Shown here: piece by piece, positions 27,250 to 39,100 of the stretch
How positions within the stretch are numbered: the stretch's first letter is position 1
Layout: each line of letters starts with the position of its first letter
Assembly: GCF_029227915.1 (NCBI RefSeq)
Contig: NC_079877.1
Location: 7,132,001-7,196,000 of the forward strand
Source of the DNA: Hydractinia symbiolongicarpus
Taxonomy: Eukaryota; Cnidaria; Hydrozoa; Anthoathecata; Hydractiniidae
Length of the DNA stretch: 64,000 nucleotides
Direction of reading: 5' to 3'
The notes under the pieces: model-generated
Seen by the model: the letters and a program-made list of their open reading frames with translations, nothing else
Database searches by the model: none
What the model was told of the DNA's origin: nothing
Translations under genes and position numbers: made by a program

Positions 27250-27266
27250 GATAAATGAGTCATTTT
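27250..27266 (+). other. Internal repeat within the monomer, copy 1 (GATAAATGAGTCATTTT)
   Basis: In A units GATAAATGAGTCATTTT at unit positions 38-54 is matched by GATAAATAAGTCATTTT at positions 149-165 (16 of 17 bases), each followed within a few bases by ACT. The second copy is written GATAAATAAGTCAATTTT in the 27213 unit (27361 on). A second internal match is ACTGTGGGAC at about 168 and at the unit end (363). The offsets (111 and 195) do not agree, so this is not a simple half-unit duplication. Confidence 0.55.
27255..27263. other. Nine-base palindrome ATGAGTCAT (AP-1/Gcn4-like), one per A monomer
   Basis: Shown in the A unit at 27213, where it occupies unit positions 43-51. The sequence matches the consensus bound by bZIP factors of the AP-1/Gcn4 class. 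It is intact in most A units, GTGAGTCAT in the GATAAGTG sub-form, ATGAGCCAT in B and C, and lost in G, H and I (ATGCGCCAA, GTGAGACAA, TTGAGGCAA). Binding is not shown; a nine-base match in a repeat may be coincidence multiplied by amplification. Confidence 0.35.
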
Positions 27267-27406
27267 GACTACAAGAAATGATATTCTTCTTAATTTGACA
27301 TGATTGCTGGAACTCAGCGATTACACTGGGCGCTGTGGTAAGGCTTTATTTAAAAATTAAGATAAATAAGTCAATTTTAATTGTGGGACCAATCCTAGCC
27401 GTTATC

Positions 27407-27412
27407 GCGCGC
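27407..27412. other. GCGCGC core, a variable CpG cluster
   Basis: The TCGCGCGC tract (unit positions 193-200) is the only run of three consecutive CpGs in the monomer. Variants across the array are TCGCACGC, TCGTGCGC, TTGCGCGC, TTGCACGC, AGCGCGCGC, AGCACGCGC, AGCACGTGC, AGTGCGCGC, AGTTCGCGC and TCGCGCCC. Many of these are C-to-T or G-to-A changes at CpG. Confidence 0.6.
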
Positions 27413-27458
27413 TGAAGAAATAGAGACAGTTTCTAAAACTAAATTTCATTGATTTTCT

Positions 27459-27488
27459 AACGGTGTCAATCCGTTTGAGTTACAACGG
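27459..27488. other. Alternating AACGG / CCGTT / AACGG motif
   Basis: Shown in the A unit at 27213: AACGG at 27459-27463, CCGTT at 27471-27475 and AACGG at 27484-27488, with spacers of 7 and 8 bases. A further CCGTT lies in TAGCCGTTATCG earlier in the unit. The outer two copies, as TAACGG and CAACGG, fit the Myb-class consensus YAACKG. The first pair can form a 5-bp stem with a 7-base loop, and the second a 5-bp stem with an 8-base loop. The arrangement persists in most types. B units read AAAACGG, the 1-kb A sub-form GAACGG, type H CAACAG, and type F changes the middle copy to CCCTT. Confidence 0.5.
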
Positions 27489-27559
27489 TTGCGTCACACA
27501 TTCGTACCAACATGTATTTAGTGATTTTTTTCCGATATTACTAAGTTGTATCGCTTTCA

Positions 27560-27579
27560 ACAGTGAAACGATTGACTGT
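27560..27579. other. Inverted repeat ACAGT-N10-ACTGT near monomer end
   Basis: In the unit at 27213 ACAGT (27560-27564) and ACTGT (27575-27579) flank GAAACGATTG. The overlapping TTTCA-ACAG-TGAAA is a second 5-bp inverted repeat. B-class and some A, C and D units carry CAACAGAGAAACG instead, which breaks the first and shortens the second. Type G reads AACTGTGAAACGTTTGACTGT, also broken. The two states (GTGAAAC, GAGAAAC) are useful markers of monomer lineage. Confidence 0.5.
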
Positions 27580-27585
27580 GGGACT

Positions 27586-30500
27586 TAATTGAACTGATTT
27601 TGGACTTTGACCTTATAAATGTGATAAATAAGTCATTTTGACTACAAGAAATGATATTCTTCTTAATTTGACATGATTGCTGGAACTCAGCGATTACACT
27701 GGGCGCTGTGGTAAGGCTTTATTTAAAAATTAAGATAAATAAGTCAATTTTAATTGTGGGACCAATCCTAGCCGTTGTCGCGCCCTGAAGAAATAGAGAC
27801 AGTTTCTAAAACTAAATTTCATTGATTTTCTAACGGTGTCAATCCGTTTGAGTTACAACGGTTGCGTCACACATTCGTACCAACATGTATTTAGTGATTT
27901 TTTTCCGATATTACTAAGTTGTATCGCTTTCAACAGTGAAACGATTGACTGTGGGACTTAATTGAACTGATTTTGGACTTTGACCTTATAAATGTGATAA
28001 ATGAGTCATTTTGACTATAAGAAATGATATTCTTCTTAATTTGACATAATTGCCGGAACTCAGCGATTATACTGGACCCTGTGGTAGCGATTCATTTAAA
28101 AATTTAGATAAATAAGTCATTTTTACTGTGGGACCAATCCTAGCCGTTAGCGCGCGCTGAAGATATAGAGACAGTTTCAAAAACTCCATTTCGTGGACTT
28201 TCTAACGGTGTCAATCCGTTTGAGTTAGAACGGTTGCGTCACATAATCGTACCAACATGTATTTAGTGATTTTCTTCCGATATTACTAAGTTGTATCCCT
28301 TTCAACAGAGAAACGATTGACTGTGGGACTTAATTGAACTGATTTTGGACTTTGACCTTATAAATGTAATAAATGGGCCATTTTGACTAGAAGAAATAAC
28401 ATTCTCCTTAATTTGACATGATTGATGGAACTCACCGATTACACTGGGCGCTGTGGTAACGCTTTATTTAAAAATTAAGATAAATAAGTCATTTTGTACT
28501 GTGGGACGAATCCTAGCCGTTATCGTGCGGCGAAGAAATAGAGACAGTTTGAAAAACTACATTTCATAGACTTTCTAACGGTGTCAATCCGTTTGACTTA
28601 CAACGGTTGCGTCACATAATCGTACCAACATGTATTTAGTGATTTTCTTCCGATATTACTAAGTTGTATCGCTTTCAACAGTGAAACGATTGACTGTGGG
28701 ACTTAATTGAACTGATTTTGGACTTTGACCTTATAAATGTGATAAGTGAGTCATTTTGACTACAAGAAATGATATTCTTCCTAATTTGACATGATTGCTG
28801 GAACTCAGCGATTACACTGGGCGCTGTGGTACGGCTTTATTTGAAAATTAAGATAAATAAGTCATTTTTTATTGTGGGACTAATCCTAGCCGTTATCGCG
28901 CGCTGAAGAAATAGAGACAGTTTCTAAAACTAAATTTCATTGATTTTCTAACGGTGTAAATCCGTTTGAGTTACAACGGTTGCGTCACACATTCGTACTA
29001 ACATGTATTTAGTGATTTTTTTCCGATATTACTAAGTTGTATCGCTTTCAACAGTGAAACGATTGACTGTGGGACTTAATTGAACTGATTTTGGACTTTG
29101 ACCTTATAAATGTGATAAGTGAGTCATTTTGACTACAAGAAATGATATTCTTCTTAATTTGACATGATTGCTGGAACTCAGCGATTACACTGGGCGCTGT
29201 GGTACAGCTTTATTTAAAAATTAAGATAAATAAGTCATTTTTTATTGTGGGACTAATCCTAGCCGTTATCGCGCGCTGAAGAAATAGAGACAGTTTCTAA
29301 AACTAAATTTCTTTGTTTTTCTAACGGTGTCAATCCGTTTGAGTTACAACGGTTGCGTCACACATTCGTACCAACATGTATTTAGTGATTTTTTTCCGAT
29401 ATTACTAAGTTGTATCGCTTTCAACAGTGAAACGATTGACTGTGGGACTTAATTGAACTGATTTTGGACTTTGACCTTATAAATGTGATAAATGAGTCAT
29501 TTTGATTACAAGAAATGATATTCTTTTTAATTTGACATGATTGCTGGAACTCAGCGATTACACTGGGCGCTGTGGTAAGGCTTTATTTAAAAATTAAGAT
29601 AAATAAGTCAATTTTTATTGTGGGACCAATCCTAGCCGTTATCGCGCGCTGAAGAAATAGAGACAGTTTCTAAAACTAAATTTCATTGATTTTCTAACGG
29701 TGTCAATCCGTTTGAGTTACAACGGTTGCGTCACACATTCGTACCAACATGTATTTAGTGATTTTTTTCCGATATTACTAAGTTGTATCGCTTTCAACAG
29801 TGAAACGATTGACTGTGGGACTTAATTGAACTGATTTTGGACTTTGACCTTATAAATGTGATAAATGAGTCACTTTGACTACAAGAAATGATATTCTTCT
29901 TAATTTGACATGATTGCCAGAACTCAGCGATTACACTGGACCCTGTGGTAGCGATTCATTTAAAAATTTAGATAAATAAGTCATTTTTACTGTGGGACCA
30001 ATCCTAGCCGTTAGCGCGCGCTGAAGATATAGAGACAGTTTCAAAAACTCTATTTCGTTGACTTTCTAACGGTGTCAATCCGTTTGAGTTAGAACGGTTG
30101 CGTCACATAATCGTACCAACATGTATTTAGTGATTTTCTTCCGATATTACTAAGTTGTATCGCTTTCAACAGAGAAACGATTGACTGTGGGACTTAATTG
30201 AACTGATTTTGGACTTTGACCTTATAAATGTAATAAATGGGCCATTTTGACTAGAAAAAATAACATTTTCCTTAATTTGACATGATTGATGGAACTCACC
30301 GATTACACTGGGCGCTGTGGTAACACTTTATTTAAAAACTAAGATAAATAAGTCATTTTGTACTGTGGGACGAATCCTAGCCGTTATCGCGCGGCGAAGA
30401 AATAGAGACAGTTTGAAAAACTACATTTCATAGACTTTCTAACGGTGTCAATCCGTTTGACTTACAACGGTTGCGTCACATAATCGTACCAACATGTATT

Positions 30501-31686
30501 TAGTGATTTTCTTCCGATATTACTAAGTTGTATCGCTTTCAACAGTTAAACGATTGACTGTGGGACTTAATTGAACTGATTTTGGACTTTGACCTTATAA
30601 ATGTGATAAGTGAGTCATTTTGACTACAAGAAATGATATTCTTCTTAATTTGACATGAATGCTGGAACTCAGCGATTACACTGGGCGCTGTGGTAAGGCT
30701 TTATTTAAAAATTAAGATAAATAAGTCAATTTTTATTGTGGGACCAATCCTAGCCGTTATCGCGCGCTGAAGAAATAGAGACAGTTTCTAAAACTAAATT
30801 TCATTGATTTTCTAACGGTGTCAATCCGTTTGAGTTACAACGGTTGCGTCACACATTCGTACCAACATGTATTTAGTGATTTTTTTCCGATATTACTTAG
30901 TTGTATCGCTTTCAACAGTGAAACGATTGACTGTGGGACTTAATTGAACTGATTTTGGACTTTGACCTTATAAATGTGATAAGTGAGTCATTTTGACTAC
31001 AAGAAATGATATTCTTCTTAATTTGACATGATTGCTGGAACTCAGCGATTACACTGGGCGCTGTGGTAAAGCTTTATTTAAAAATTAAGATAAATAAGTC
31101 AATTTTTATTGTGGGACCAATCCTAGCCGTTATCGCGCGCTGAAGAAATAGAGACAGTTTCTAAAACTAAATTTCATTGATTTTCTACCGGTGTCAATCC
31201 GTTTGAGTTACAACGGTTGCGTCACTCATTCGTACCAACATGTATTTAGTGATTTTTTTCCGATATTACTAAGTTGTATCGCTTTCAACAGTGAAACGAT
31301 TGACTGTGGGACTTAATAGAACTGATTTTGGACTTTGACCTTATAAATGTGATAAGTGAGTCATTTTGACTACAAGAAATGATATTCTTCTTAATTTGAC
31401 ATGATTGCTGGAACTCAGCGATTACACTGGGCGCTGTGGTAAGGCTTTATTTAAAAATTAAGATAAATAAGTCAATTTTTATTGTGGGACCAATCCTAGC
31501 CGTTATCGCGCGCTGAAGAAATAGAGACAGTTTCTAAAACTAAATTTCATTGATTTTCTAACGGTGTCAATCCGTTTGAGTTACAACGGTTGCGTCACAC
31601 ATTCGTACCAACATGTATTTAGTGATTTTTTTCCGATATTACTAAGTTGTATCGCTTTCAATAGTGAAACGATTGACTGTGGGACT
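27586..31686 (+). repeat. Five-monomer HOR D-C3-A-A-A (period 1864)
   Basis: Starts are 27586 A; 27959 D, 28331 C3, 28704 A, 29077 A, 29450 A; 29823 D, 30195 C3, 30568 A, 30941 A, 31314 A. D units continue the 1864-bp spacing of 24231 and 26095. Here the second C of the earlier D-C-C-A-A order is replaced by an A with GATAAGTGAGTCATT and GTACGGC. That A sub-form, with GTGATAAGTG, spreads through the following 20 kb. Confidence 0.87.
28331..28703 (+). repeat. Type C3 monomer (reference copy, 373 bp)
   Basis: A C-class monomer with AAATGGGCCATTTTG, GTGGGACGAATCC, GTGCGGCGAAGAAATAG, AGTTTGAAAAACTAC, TTTCATAGAC and TTTGACTTACAACGG. Near copies begin at 24603, 26467, 30195, 46168 and 50267, each directly after a D monomer; the copy at 43933 is partly converted to type A in its second half. 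D followed by C3 is thus a recurrent pair. Confidence 0.82.
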
Positions 31687-32058
31687 TAATTGAACTGATT
31701 TTGGACTTTGACCTTATGAATGTGATAAATGAGTCATTTTGACTACAAGAAGTGATATTCTTCTTAATTTGACATGATTGGTGGAACTAAGCGTATACAC
31801 TGGACCCTGTGGTAGCGATTCATTTAAAAATTTAGATAAATAAGTCATTTTTACTGTGGGACCAATCCTAGCCGTTAGCGCGCGCTGAAGATATAGAGAT
31901 AGTTTCAAAAACTACATTTCATTGACTTTCTTACGGTGTCAATCCGTTTGACTTACAACGGTTGCGTCACATAATCGTACCAACATGTATTTAGTGATTT
32001 TTTTCCGATAATACTAAGTTGTATCGCTTTCAACAGTGAAACGATTGACTGTGGGACT
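31687..32058 (+). repeat. Type E monomer (D-derived, 372 bp)
   Basis: Carries ATTGGTGGAACTAAGCG, GTATACACTGGACCCTG, TAGCGATTCATTT, GATATAGAGATAGTTTC and CTTTCTTACGGTGTC. It sits exactly where the 1864-bp phase predicts the next D monomer (29823 + 1864). A second copy lies far away at 51386-51757. Both are followed by a unit opening with the unusual GATTTTAGATTTGACC (32059 and 51758). The minus strand has a short TTG-started frame here (31714-31908) that I regard as chance. Confidence 0.85.
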
Positions 32059-33176
32059 TAATTGAACTGATTTTAGATTTGACCGTATAAATGTGATAAA
32101 TGAGTCATTTTGACTACAATAAATGATATTCTTCTTAATTTGACATGATTGCTGGAACTCAGCGATTACACTGGGCGCTGTGGTAAGGCTTTATTTAAAA
32201 ATTAAGATAAATAAGTCATTTTTTTCTGTGGGACCAATCCTAGCCGTTATCGCGCGCTGAAGAAATAGAGACAGTTTCTAAAACTAAATTTCTTTGTTTT
32301 TCTAACGGTGTCAATCCGTTTGAGTTACAACGGTTGCGTCACACATTCGTACCAACATGTATTTAGTGATTTTTTTTCCAATATTACTAAGTTGTATCGC
32401 TTTCAACAGTGAAACGATTGACTGTGGGACTTAATTGAACTGATTTTGGACTTTGACCTTATAAATGTGATAAATGAGTCATTTTGACTACAAGAAATGA
32501 TATTCTTCTTAATTTGACATGATTGCTGGAACTCAGCGATTACACTGGGCGCTGTGGTAAGGCTTTATTTAAAAATTAAGATAAATAAGTCAATTTTTAT
32601 TGTGGGACCAATCCTAGCCGTTATTGCGCGCTGAAGAAATAGAGACAGTTTCTAAAACTAAATTTCATTGATTTTCTAACGGTGTCAATCCGTTTGAGTT
32701 ACAACGGTTGCGTCACACATTCGTACCAACATGTATTTAGTGATTTTTTTCCGATATTACTAAGTTGTATCGCTTTCAACAGTGAAACGATTGACTGTGG
32801 GACTTAATTGAACTGATTTTGGACTTTGACCTTATAAATGTGATAAATGAGTCACTTTGACTACAAGAAATGATATTCTTCTTAATTTGACATGATTGCC
32901 AGAACTCAGCGATTACACTGGACCCTGTGGTAGCGATTCATTTAAAAATTTAGATAAATAAGTCATTTTTACTGTGGGACCAATCCTAGCCGTTAGCGCG
33001 CGCTGAAGATATAGAGACAGTTTCAAAAACTCCATTTCGTTGACTTTCTAACGGTGTCAATCCGTTTGACTTACAACGGTTGCGTCACATAATCGTACCA
33101 ACATGTATTTAGTGATTTTCTTCCGATATTACTAAGTTGTATCGCTTTCAACAGTGAAACGATTGACTGTGGGACT
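31687..33176 (+). repeat. E unit and transition to scrambled HOR
   Basis: Starts are 31687 E, 32059 (opens GATTTTAGATTTGACC, contains ACTACAATAAATG and TTTTTTTCTGTGGG), 32432 A and 32805 D. The 1864-bp spacing ends here, since the D at 32805 is only 1118 bp (three monomers) after E. The ACAATAAATG form first appears here and then recurs at 33550, 35407, 36519, 38010 and 41713. Confidence 0.8.
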
Positions 33177-36100
33177 TAATTGAACTGATTTTGAACTTTG
33201 ACCTTATAAATGTGATAAGTGAGTCATTTTGACTACAAGAAATGATATTCTTCTTAATTTGACATGATTGCTGGAACTCAGCGATTACACTGGGCGCTGT
33301 GGTTTGGCTTTATTTAAAAATTAAGATAAATAAGTCATTTTTTATTGTGGGACTAATCCTAGCCGTTATCGTGCGCTGAAGAAATAGAGACAGTTTCTAA
33401 AACTAAATTTCATTGATTTTCTAACGGTGTCAATCCGTTTGAGTTACAACGGTTGCGTCACACATTCGTACCAACATGTATTTAGTGATTTTTTTCCGAT
33501 ATTACTAAGTTGTATCGCTTTCAACAGTGAAACGATTGACTGTGGGACTTAATTGAACTGATTTTGGACTTTGACCTTATAAATGTGATAAATGAGTCAT
33601 TTTGACTACAATAAATGATATTCTTCTTAATTTGACATGATTGCTGGAACTCAGCGATTACACTGGGCGCTGTGGTAAGGCTTTATTTAAAAATTAAGAT
33701 AAATAAGTCATTTTTTTCTGTGGGACCAATCCTAGCCGTTATCGCGCGTTGAAGAAATAGAGACAGTTTCTAAAACTAAATTTCTTTGTTTTTCTAACGG
33801 TGTCAATCCGTTTGAGTTACAACGGTTGCGTCACACATTCGTACCAACATGTATTTAGTGATTTTTTTCCAATATTACTAAGTTGTATCGCTTTCAACAG
33901 TGAAACGATTGACTGTGGGACTTAATTGAACTGATTTTGGACTTTGACCTTATAAATGTGATAAATGAGTCATTTTGACTACAAGAAATGATATTCTTCT
34001 TAATTTGACATGATTGCTGGAACTCAGCGATTACATTGTGGTAAGGCTTTATTTAAAAATTAAGATAAATAAGTCAATTTTTATTGTGGGACCAATCCTA
34101 GCCGTTATCGCGCGCTGAAGAAATAGAGACAGTTTCTAAAACTAAATTTCATTGATTTTCTAACGGTGTCAATCCGTTTGAGTTACAACGGTTGCGTCAC
34201 ACATTCGTACCAACATGTATTTAGTGATTTTTTTCCGATATTACTTAGTTGTATCGCTTTCAACAGTGAAACGATTGACTGTGGGACTTAATTGAACTGA
34301 TTTTGGACTTTGACCTTATAAATGTGATAAGTGAGTCATTTTGACTACAAGAAATGATATTCTTCTTAATTTGACATGATTGCTGGAACTCAGCGATTAC
34401 ACTGGGCGCTGTGGTAAAGCTTTATTTAAAAATTAAGATAAATAAGTCAATTTTTATTGTGGGACCAATCCTAGCCGTTATCGCGCGCTGAAGAAATAGA
34501 GACAGTTTCTAAAACTAAATTTCATTGATTTTCTAACGGTGTCAATCCGTTTGAGTTACAACGGTTGCGTCACACATTCGTACCAACATGTATTTAGTGA
34601 TTTTTTTCCGATATTACTAAGTTGTATCGCTTTCAACAGTGAAACGATTGACTGTGGGACTTAATTGAACTGATTTTGGACTTTGACCTTATAAATGTGA
34701 TAAATGAGTCACTTTGACTACAAGAAATGATATTCTTCTTAATTTGACATGATTGCCAGAACTCAGCGATTACACTGGACCCTGTGGTAGCGATTCATTT
34801 AAAAATTTAGATAAATAAGTCATTTTTACTGTGGGACCAATCCTAGCCGTTAGCGCGCGCTGAAGATATAGAGACAGTTTCAAAAACTCCATTTCGTTGA
34901 CTTTCTAACGGTGTCAATCCGTTTGACTTACAACGGTTGCGTCACATAATCGTACCAACATGTATTTAGTGATTTTCTTCCGATATTACTAAGTTGTATC
35001 GCTTTCAACAGTGAAACGATTGACTGTGGGACTTAATTGAACTGATTTTGAACTTTGACCTTATAAATGTGATAAGTGAGTCATTTTGACTACAAGAAAT
35101 GATATTCTTCTTAATTTGACATGATTGCTGGAACTCAGCGATTACACTGGGCGCTGTGGTACGGCTTTATTTAAAAATTAAGATAAATAAGTCATTTTTT
35201 ATTGTGGGACTAATCCTAGCCGTTATCGTGCGCTGAAGAAATAGAGACAGTTTCTAAAACTAAATTTCATTGATTTTCTAACGGTGTCAATCCGTTTGAG
35301 TTACAACGGTTGCGTCACACATTCGTACCAACATGTATTTAGTGATTTTTTTCCGATATTACTAAGTTGTATCGCTTTCAACAGTGAAACGATTGACTGT
35401 GGGACTTAATTGAACTGATTTTGGACTTTGACCTTATAAATGTGATAAATGAGTCATTTTGACTACAATAAATGATATTCTTCTTAATTTGACATGATTG
35501 CTGGAACTCAGCGATTACACTGGGCGCTGTGGTAAGGCTTTATTTAAAAATTAAGATAAATAAGTCATTTTTTTCTGTGGGACCAATCCTAGCCGTTATC
35601 GCGCGTTGAAGAAATAGAGACAGTTTCTAAAACTACATTTCTTTGTTTTTCTAACGGTGTCAATCCGTTTGAGTTACAACGGTTGCGTCACACATTCGTA
35701 CCAACATGTATTTAGTGATTTTTTTCCAATATTACTAAGTTGTATCGCTTTCAACAGTGAAACGATTGACTGTGGGACTTAATTGAACTGATTTTGGACT
35801 TTGACCTTATAAATGTGATAAATGAGTCATTTTGACTACAAGAAATGATATTCTTCTTAATTTGACATGATTGCTGGAACTCAGCGATTACATTGTGGTA
35901 AGGCTTTATTTAAAAATTAAGATAAATAAGTCAATTTTTATTGTGGGACCAATCCTAGCCGTTATCGCGCGCTGAAGAAATAGAGACAGTTTCTAAAACT
36001 AAATTTCATTGATTTTCTAACGGTGTCAATCCGTTTGAGTTACAACGGTTGCGTCACACATTCGTACCAACATGTATTTAGTGATTTTTTTCCGATATTA

Positions 36101-39100
36101 CTTAGTTGTATCGCTTTCAACAGTGAAACGATTGACTGTGGGATTTAATTGAACTGATTTTGGACTTTGACCTTATAAATGTGATAAGTGAGTCATTTTG
36201 ACTACAAGAAATGATATTCTTCTTAATTTGACATGATTGCTGGAACTCAGCGATTACACTGGGCGCTGTGGTAAAGCTTTATTTAAAAATTAAGATAAAT
36301 AAGTCAATTTTTGTTGTGGGACCAATCCTAGCCGTTATCGCGCGCTGAAGAAATAGAGACAGTTTCTAAAACTAAATTTCATTGATTTTCTACCGGTGTC
36401 AATCCGTTTGAGTTACAACGGTTGCGTCACTCATTCGTACCAACATGTATTTAGTGATTTTTTTCCGATATTACTAAGTTGTATCGCTTTCAACAGTGAA
36501 ACGATTGACTGTGGGACTTAATTGAACTGATTTTGGACTTTGACCTTATAAATGTGATAAATGAGTCATTTTGACTACAATAAATGATATTCTTCTTAAT
36601 TTGACATGATTGCTGGAACTCAGCGATTACACTGGGCGCTGTGGTAAGGCTTTATTTAAAAATTAAGATAAATAAGTCATTTTTTTCTGTGGGACCAATC
36701 CTAGCCGTTATCGCGCGCTGAAGAAATAGAGACAGTTTCTAAAACTAAATTTCTTTGTTTTTCTAACGGTGTCAATCCGTTTGAGTTACAACGGTTGCGT
36801 CACACATTCGTACCAACATGTATTTAGTGATTTTTTTCCAATATTACTAAGTTGTATCGCTTTCAACAGTGAAACGATTGACTGTGGGACTTAATTGAAC
36901 TGATTTTGGACTTTGACCTGATAAATGTGATAAATGAGTCATTTTGACTACAAGAAATGATATTCTTCTTAATTTGACATGATTGCTGGAACTCGGCGAT
37001 TACACTGGGCGCTGTGGTAAGGCTTTATTTAAAAATTAAGATAAATAAGTCAATTTTTATTGTGGGACCAATCCTAGCCGTTATTGCGCGCTGAAGAAAT
37101 AGAGACAGTTTCTAAAACTAAATTTCATTGATTTTCTAACGGTGTCAATCCGTTTAAGTTACAACGGTTGCGTCACACATTCGTACCAACATGTATTTAG
37201 TGATTTTTTTCCGATATTACTAAGTTGTATCGCTTTCAACAGTGAAACGATTGACTGTGGGACTTAATTGAACTGATTTTGGACTTTGACCTTATAAATG
37301 TGATAAATGAGTCACTTTGACTACAAGAAATGATATTCTTCTTAATTTGACATGATTGCCAGAACTCAGCGATTACACTGGACCCTGTGGTAGCGATTCA
37401 TTTAAAAATTTAGATAAATAAGTCATTTTTACTGTGGGACCAATCCTAGCCGTTAGCGCGCGCTGAAGATATAGAGACAGTTTCAAAAACTCCATTTCGT
37501 TGACTTTCTAACGGTGTCAATCCGTTTGACTTACAACGGTTGCGTCACATAATCGTACCAACATGTATTTAGTGATTTTCTTCCGATATTACTAAGTTGT
37601 ATCGCTTTCAACAGTGAAACGATTGACTGTGGGACTTAATTGAACTGATTTTGAACTTTGACCTTATAAATGTGATAAGTGAGTTATTTTGACTACAAGA
37701 AATGATATTCTTCTTAATTTGACATGATTGCTGGAACTCAGCGATTACACTGGGCGCTGTGGTACGGCTTTATTTAAAAATTAAGATAAATAAGTCATTT
37801 TTTATTGTGGGACTAATCCTAGCCGTTATCGTGCGCTGAAGAAATAGAGACAGTTTCTAAAACTAAATTTCATTGATTTTCTAACGGTGTCAATCCGTTT
37901 GAGTTACAACGGTTGCGTCACACATTCGTACCAACATGTATTTAGTGATTTTTTTCCGATATTACTAAGTTGTATCGCTTTCAACAGTGAAACGATTGAC
38001 TGTGGGACTTAATTGAACTGATTTTGGACTTTGACCTTATAAATGTGATAAATGAGTCATTTTGACTACAATAAATGATATTCTTCTTAATTTGACATGA
38101 TTGCTGGAACTCAGCGATTACACTGGGCGCTGTGGTAAGGCTTTATTTAAAAATTAAGATAATAAATCATTTTTTTCTGTGGGACCAATCCTAGCCGTTA
38201 TCGCGCGTTGAAGAAATAGAGACAGTTTCTAAAACTAAATTTCTTTGTTTTTCTAACGGTGTCAATCCGTTTGAGTTACAACGGTTGCGTCACACATTCG
38301 TACCAACATGTATTTAGTGATTTTTTTCCAATATTACTAAGTTGTATCGCTTTCAACAGTGAAACGATTGACTGTGGGACTTAATTGAACTGATTTTGGA
38401 CTTTGACCTTATAAATGTGATAAATGAGTCATTTTGACTACAAGAAACGATATTCTTCTTAATTTGACATGATTGCTGGAACTCAGCGATTACATTGTGG
38501 TAAGGCTTTATTTAAAAATTAAGATAAATAAGTCAATTTTTATTGTGGGACCAATCCTAGCCGTTATCGCGCGCTGAAGAAATAGAGACAGTTTCTAAAA
38601 CTAAATTTCATTGATTTTCTAACGGTGTCAATCCGTTTGAGTTACAACGGTTGCGTCACACATTCGTACCAACATGTATTTAGTGATTTTTTTCCGATAT
38701 TACTAAGTTGTATCGCTTTCAACAGTGAAACGATTGACTGTGGGACTTAATTGAACTGATTTTGGACTTTGACCTTATAAATGTGATAAATGAGTCACTT
38801 TGACTACAAGAAATGATATTCTTCTTAATTTGACATGATTGCCAGAACTCAGCGATTACACTGGACCCTGTGGTAGCGATTCATTTAAAAATTTAGATAA
38901 ATAAGTCATTTTTACTGTGGGACCAATCCTAGCCGTTAGCGCGCGCTGAAGATATAGAGACAGTTTCTAAAACTCCATTTCGTTGACTTTCTAACGGTGT
39001 CAATCCGTTTGACTTACAACGGTTGCGTCACATAATCGTACCAACATGTATTTAGTGATTTTCTTCCGATATTACTAAGTCGTATCGCTTTCAACAGTGA

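Larger units (their letters stand above)
23642..27369 (+). repeat. Five-monomer tandem duplication, 1864 bp x2
   Basis: Copy 1 is about 23642-25505 and copy 2 about 25506-27369. Shared private variants include GTACCGCGGG, ACTACAACAAATG, AAAACTGAATTTC, GCTTATAACAG, CTGTGGTACTT and ACCAACAGGTATTTAG. The left junction lies inside the unit at 25349. That unit begins as the A form with CTGATTCTGG (as at 27213) and switches to the 23485 form at AAGTCATTTTGTACC. I noted at least five differences between copies, such as CCTAGTCGTT/CCTAGCCGTT and CGCGGGCTG/CGCGCGCTG, so the event looks recent. Monomer starts are 23858, 24231, 24603, 24976, 25349, 25722, 26095, 26467, 26840 and 27213. Confidence 0.9.

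Noticed and set aside
27213-27585. CENP-B box in the monomer
   Set aside because: I looked for the TTCG...CGGGA pattern on both strands. ATTCGTACCAACATG has only the initial TTCG in common and no CGGGA follows at the right spacing.
33923-34288. 7-bp deletion units as sequencing or assembly error
   Set aside because: The same deletion recurs in seven units with different neighbours and consistent flanking variants, which error would not produce.
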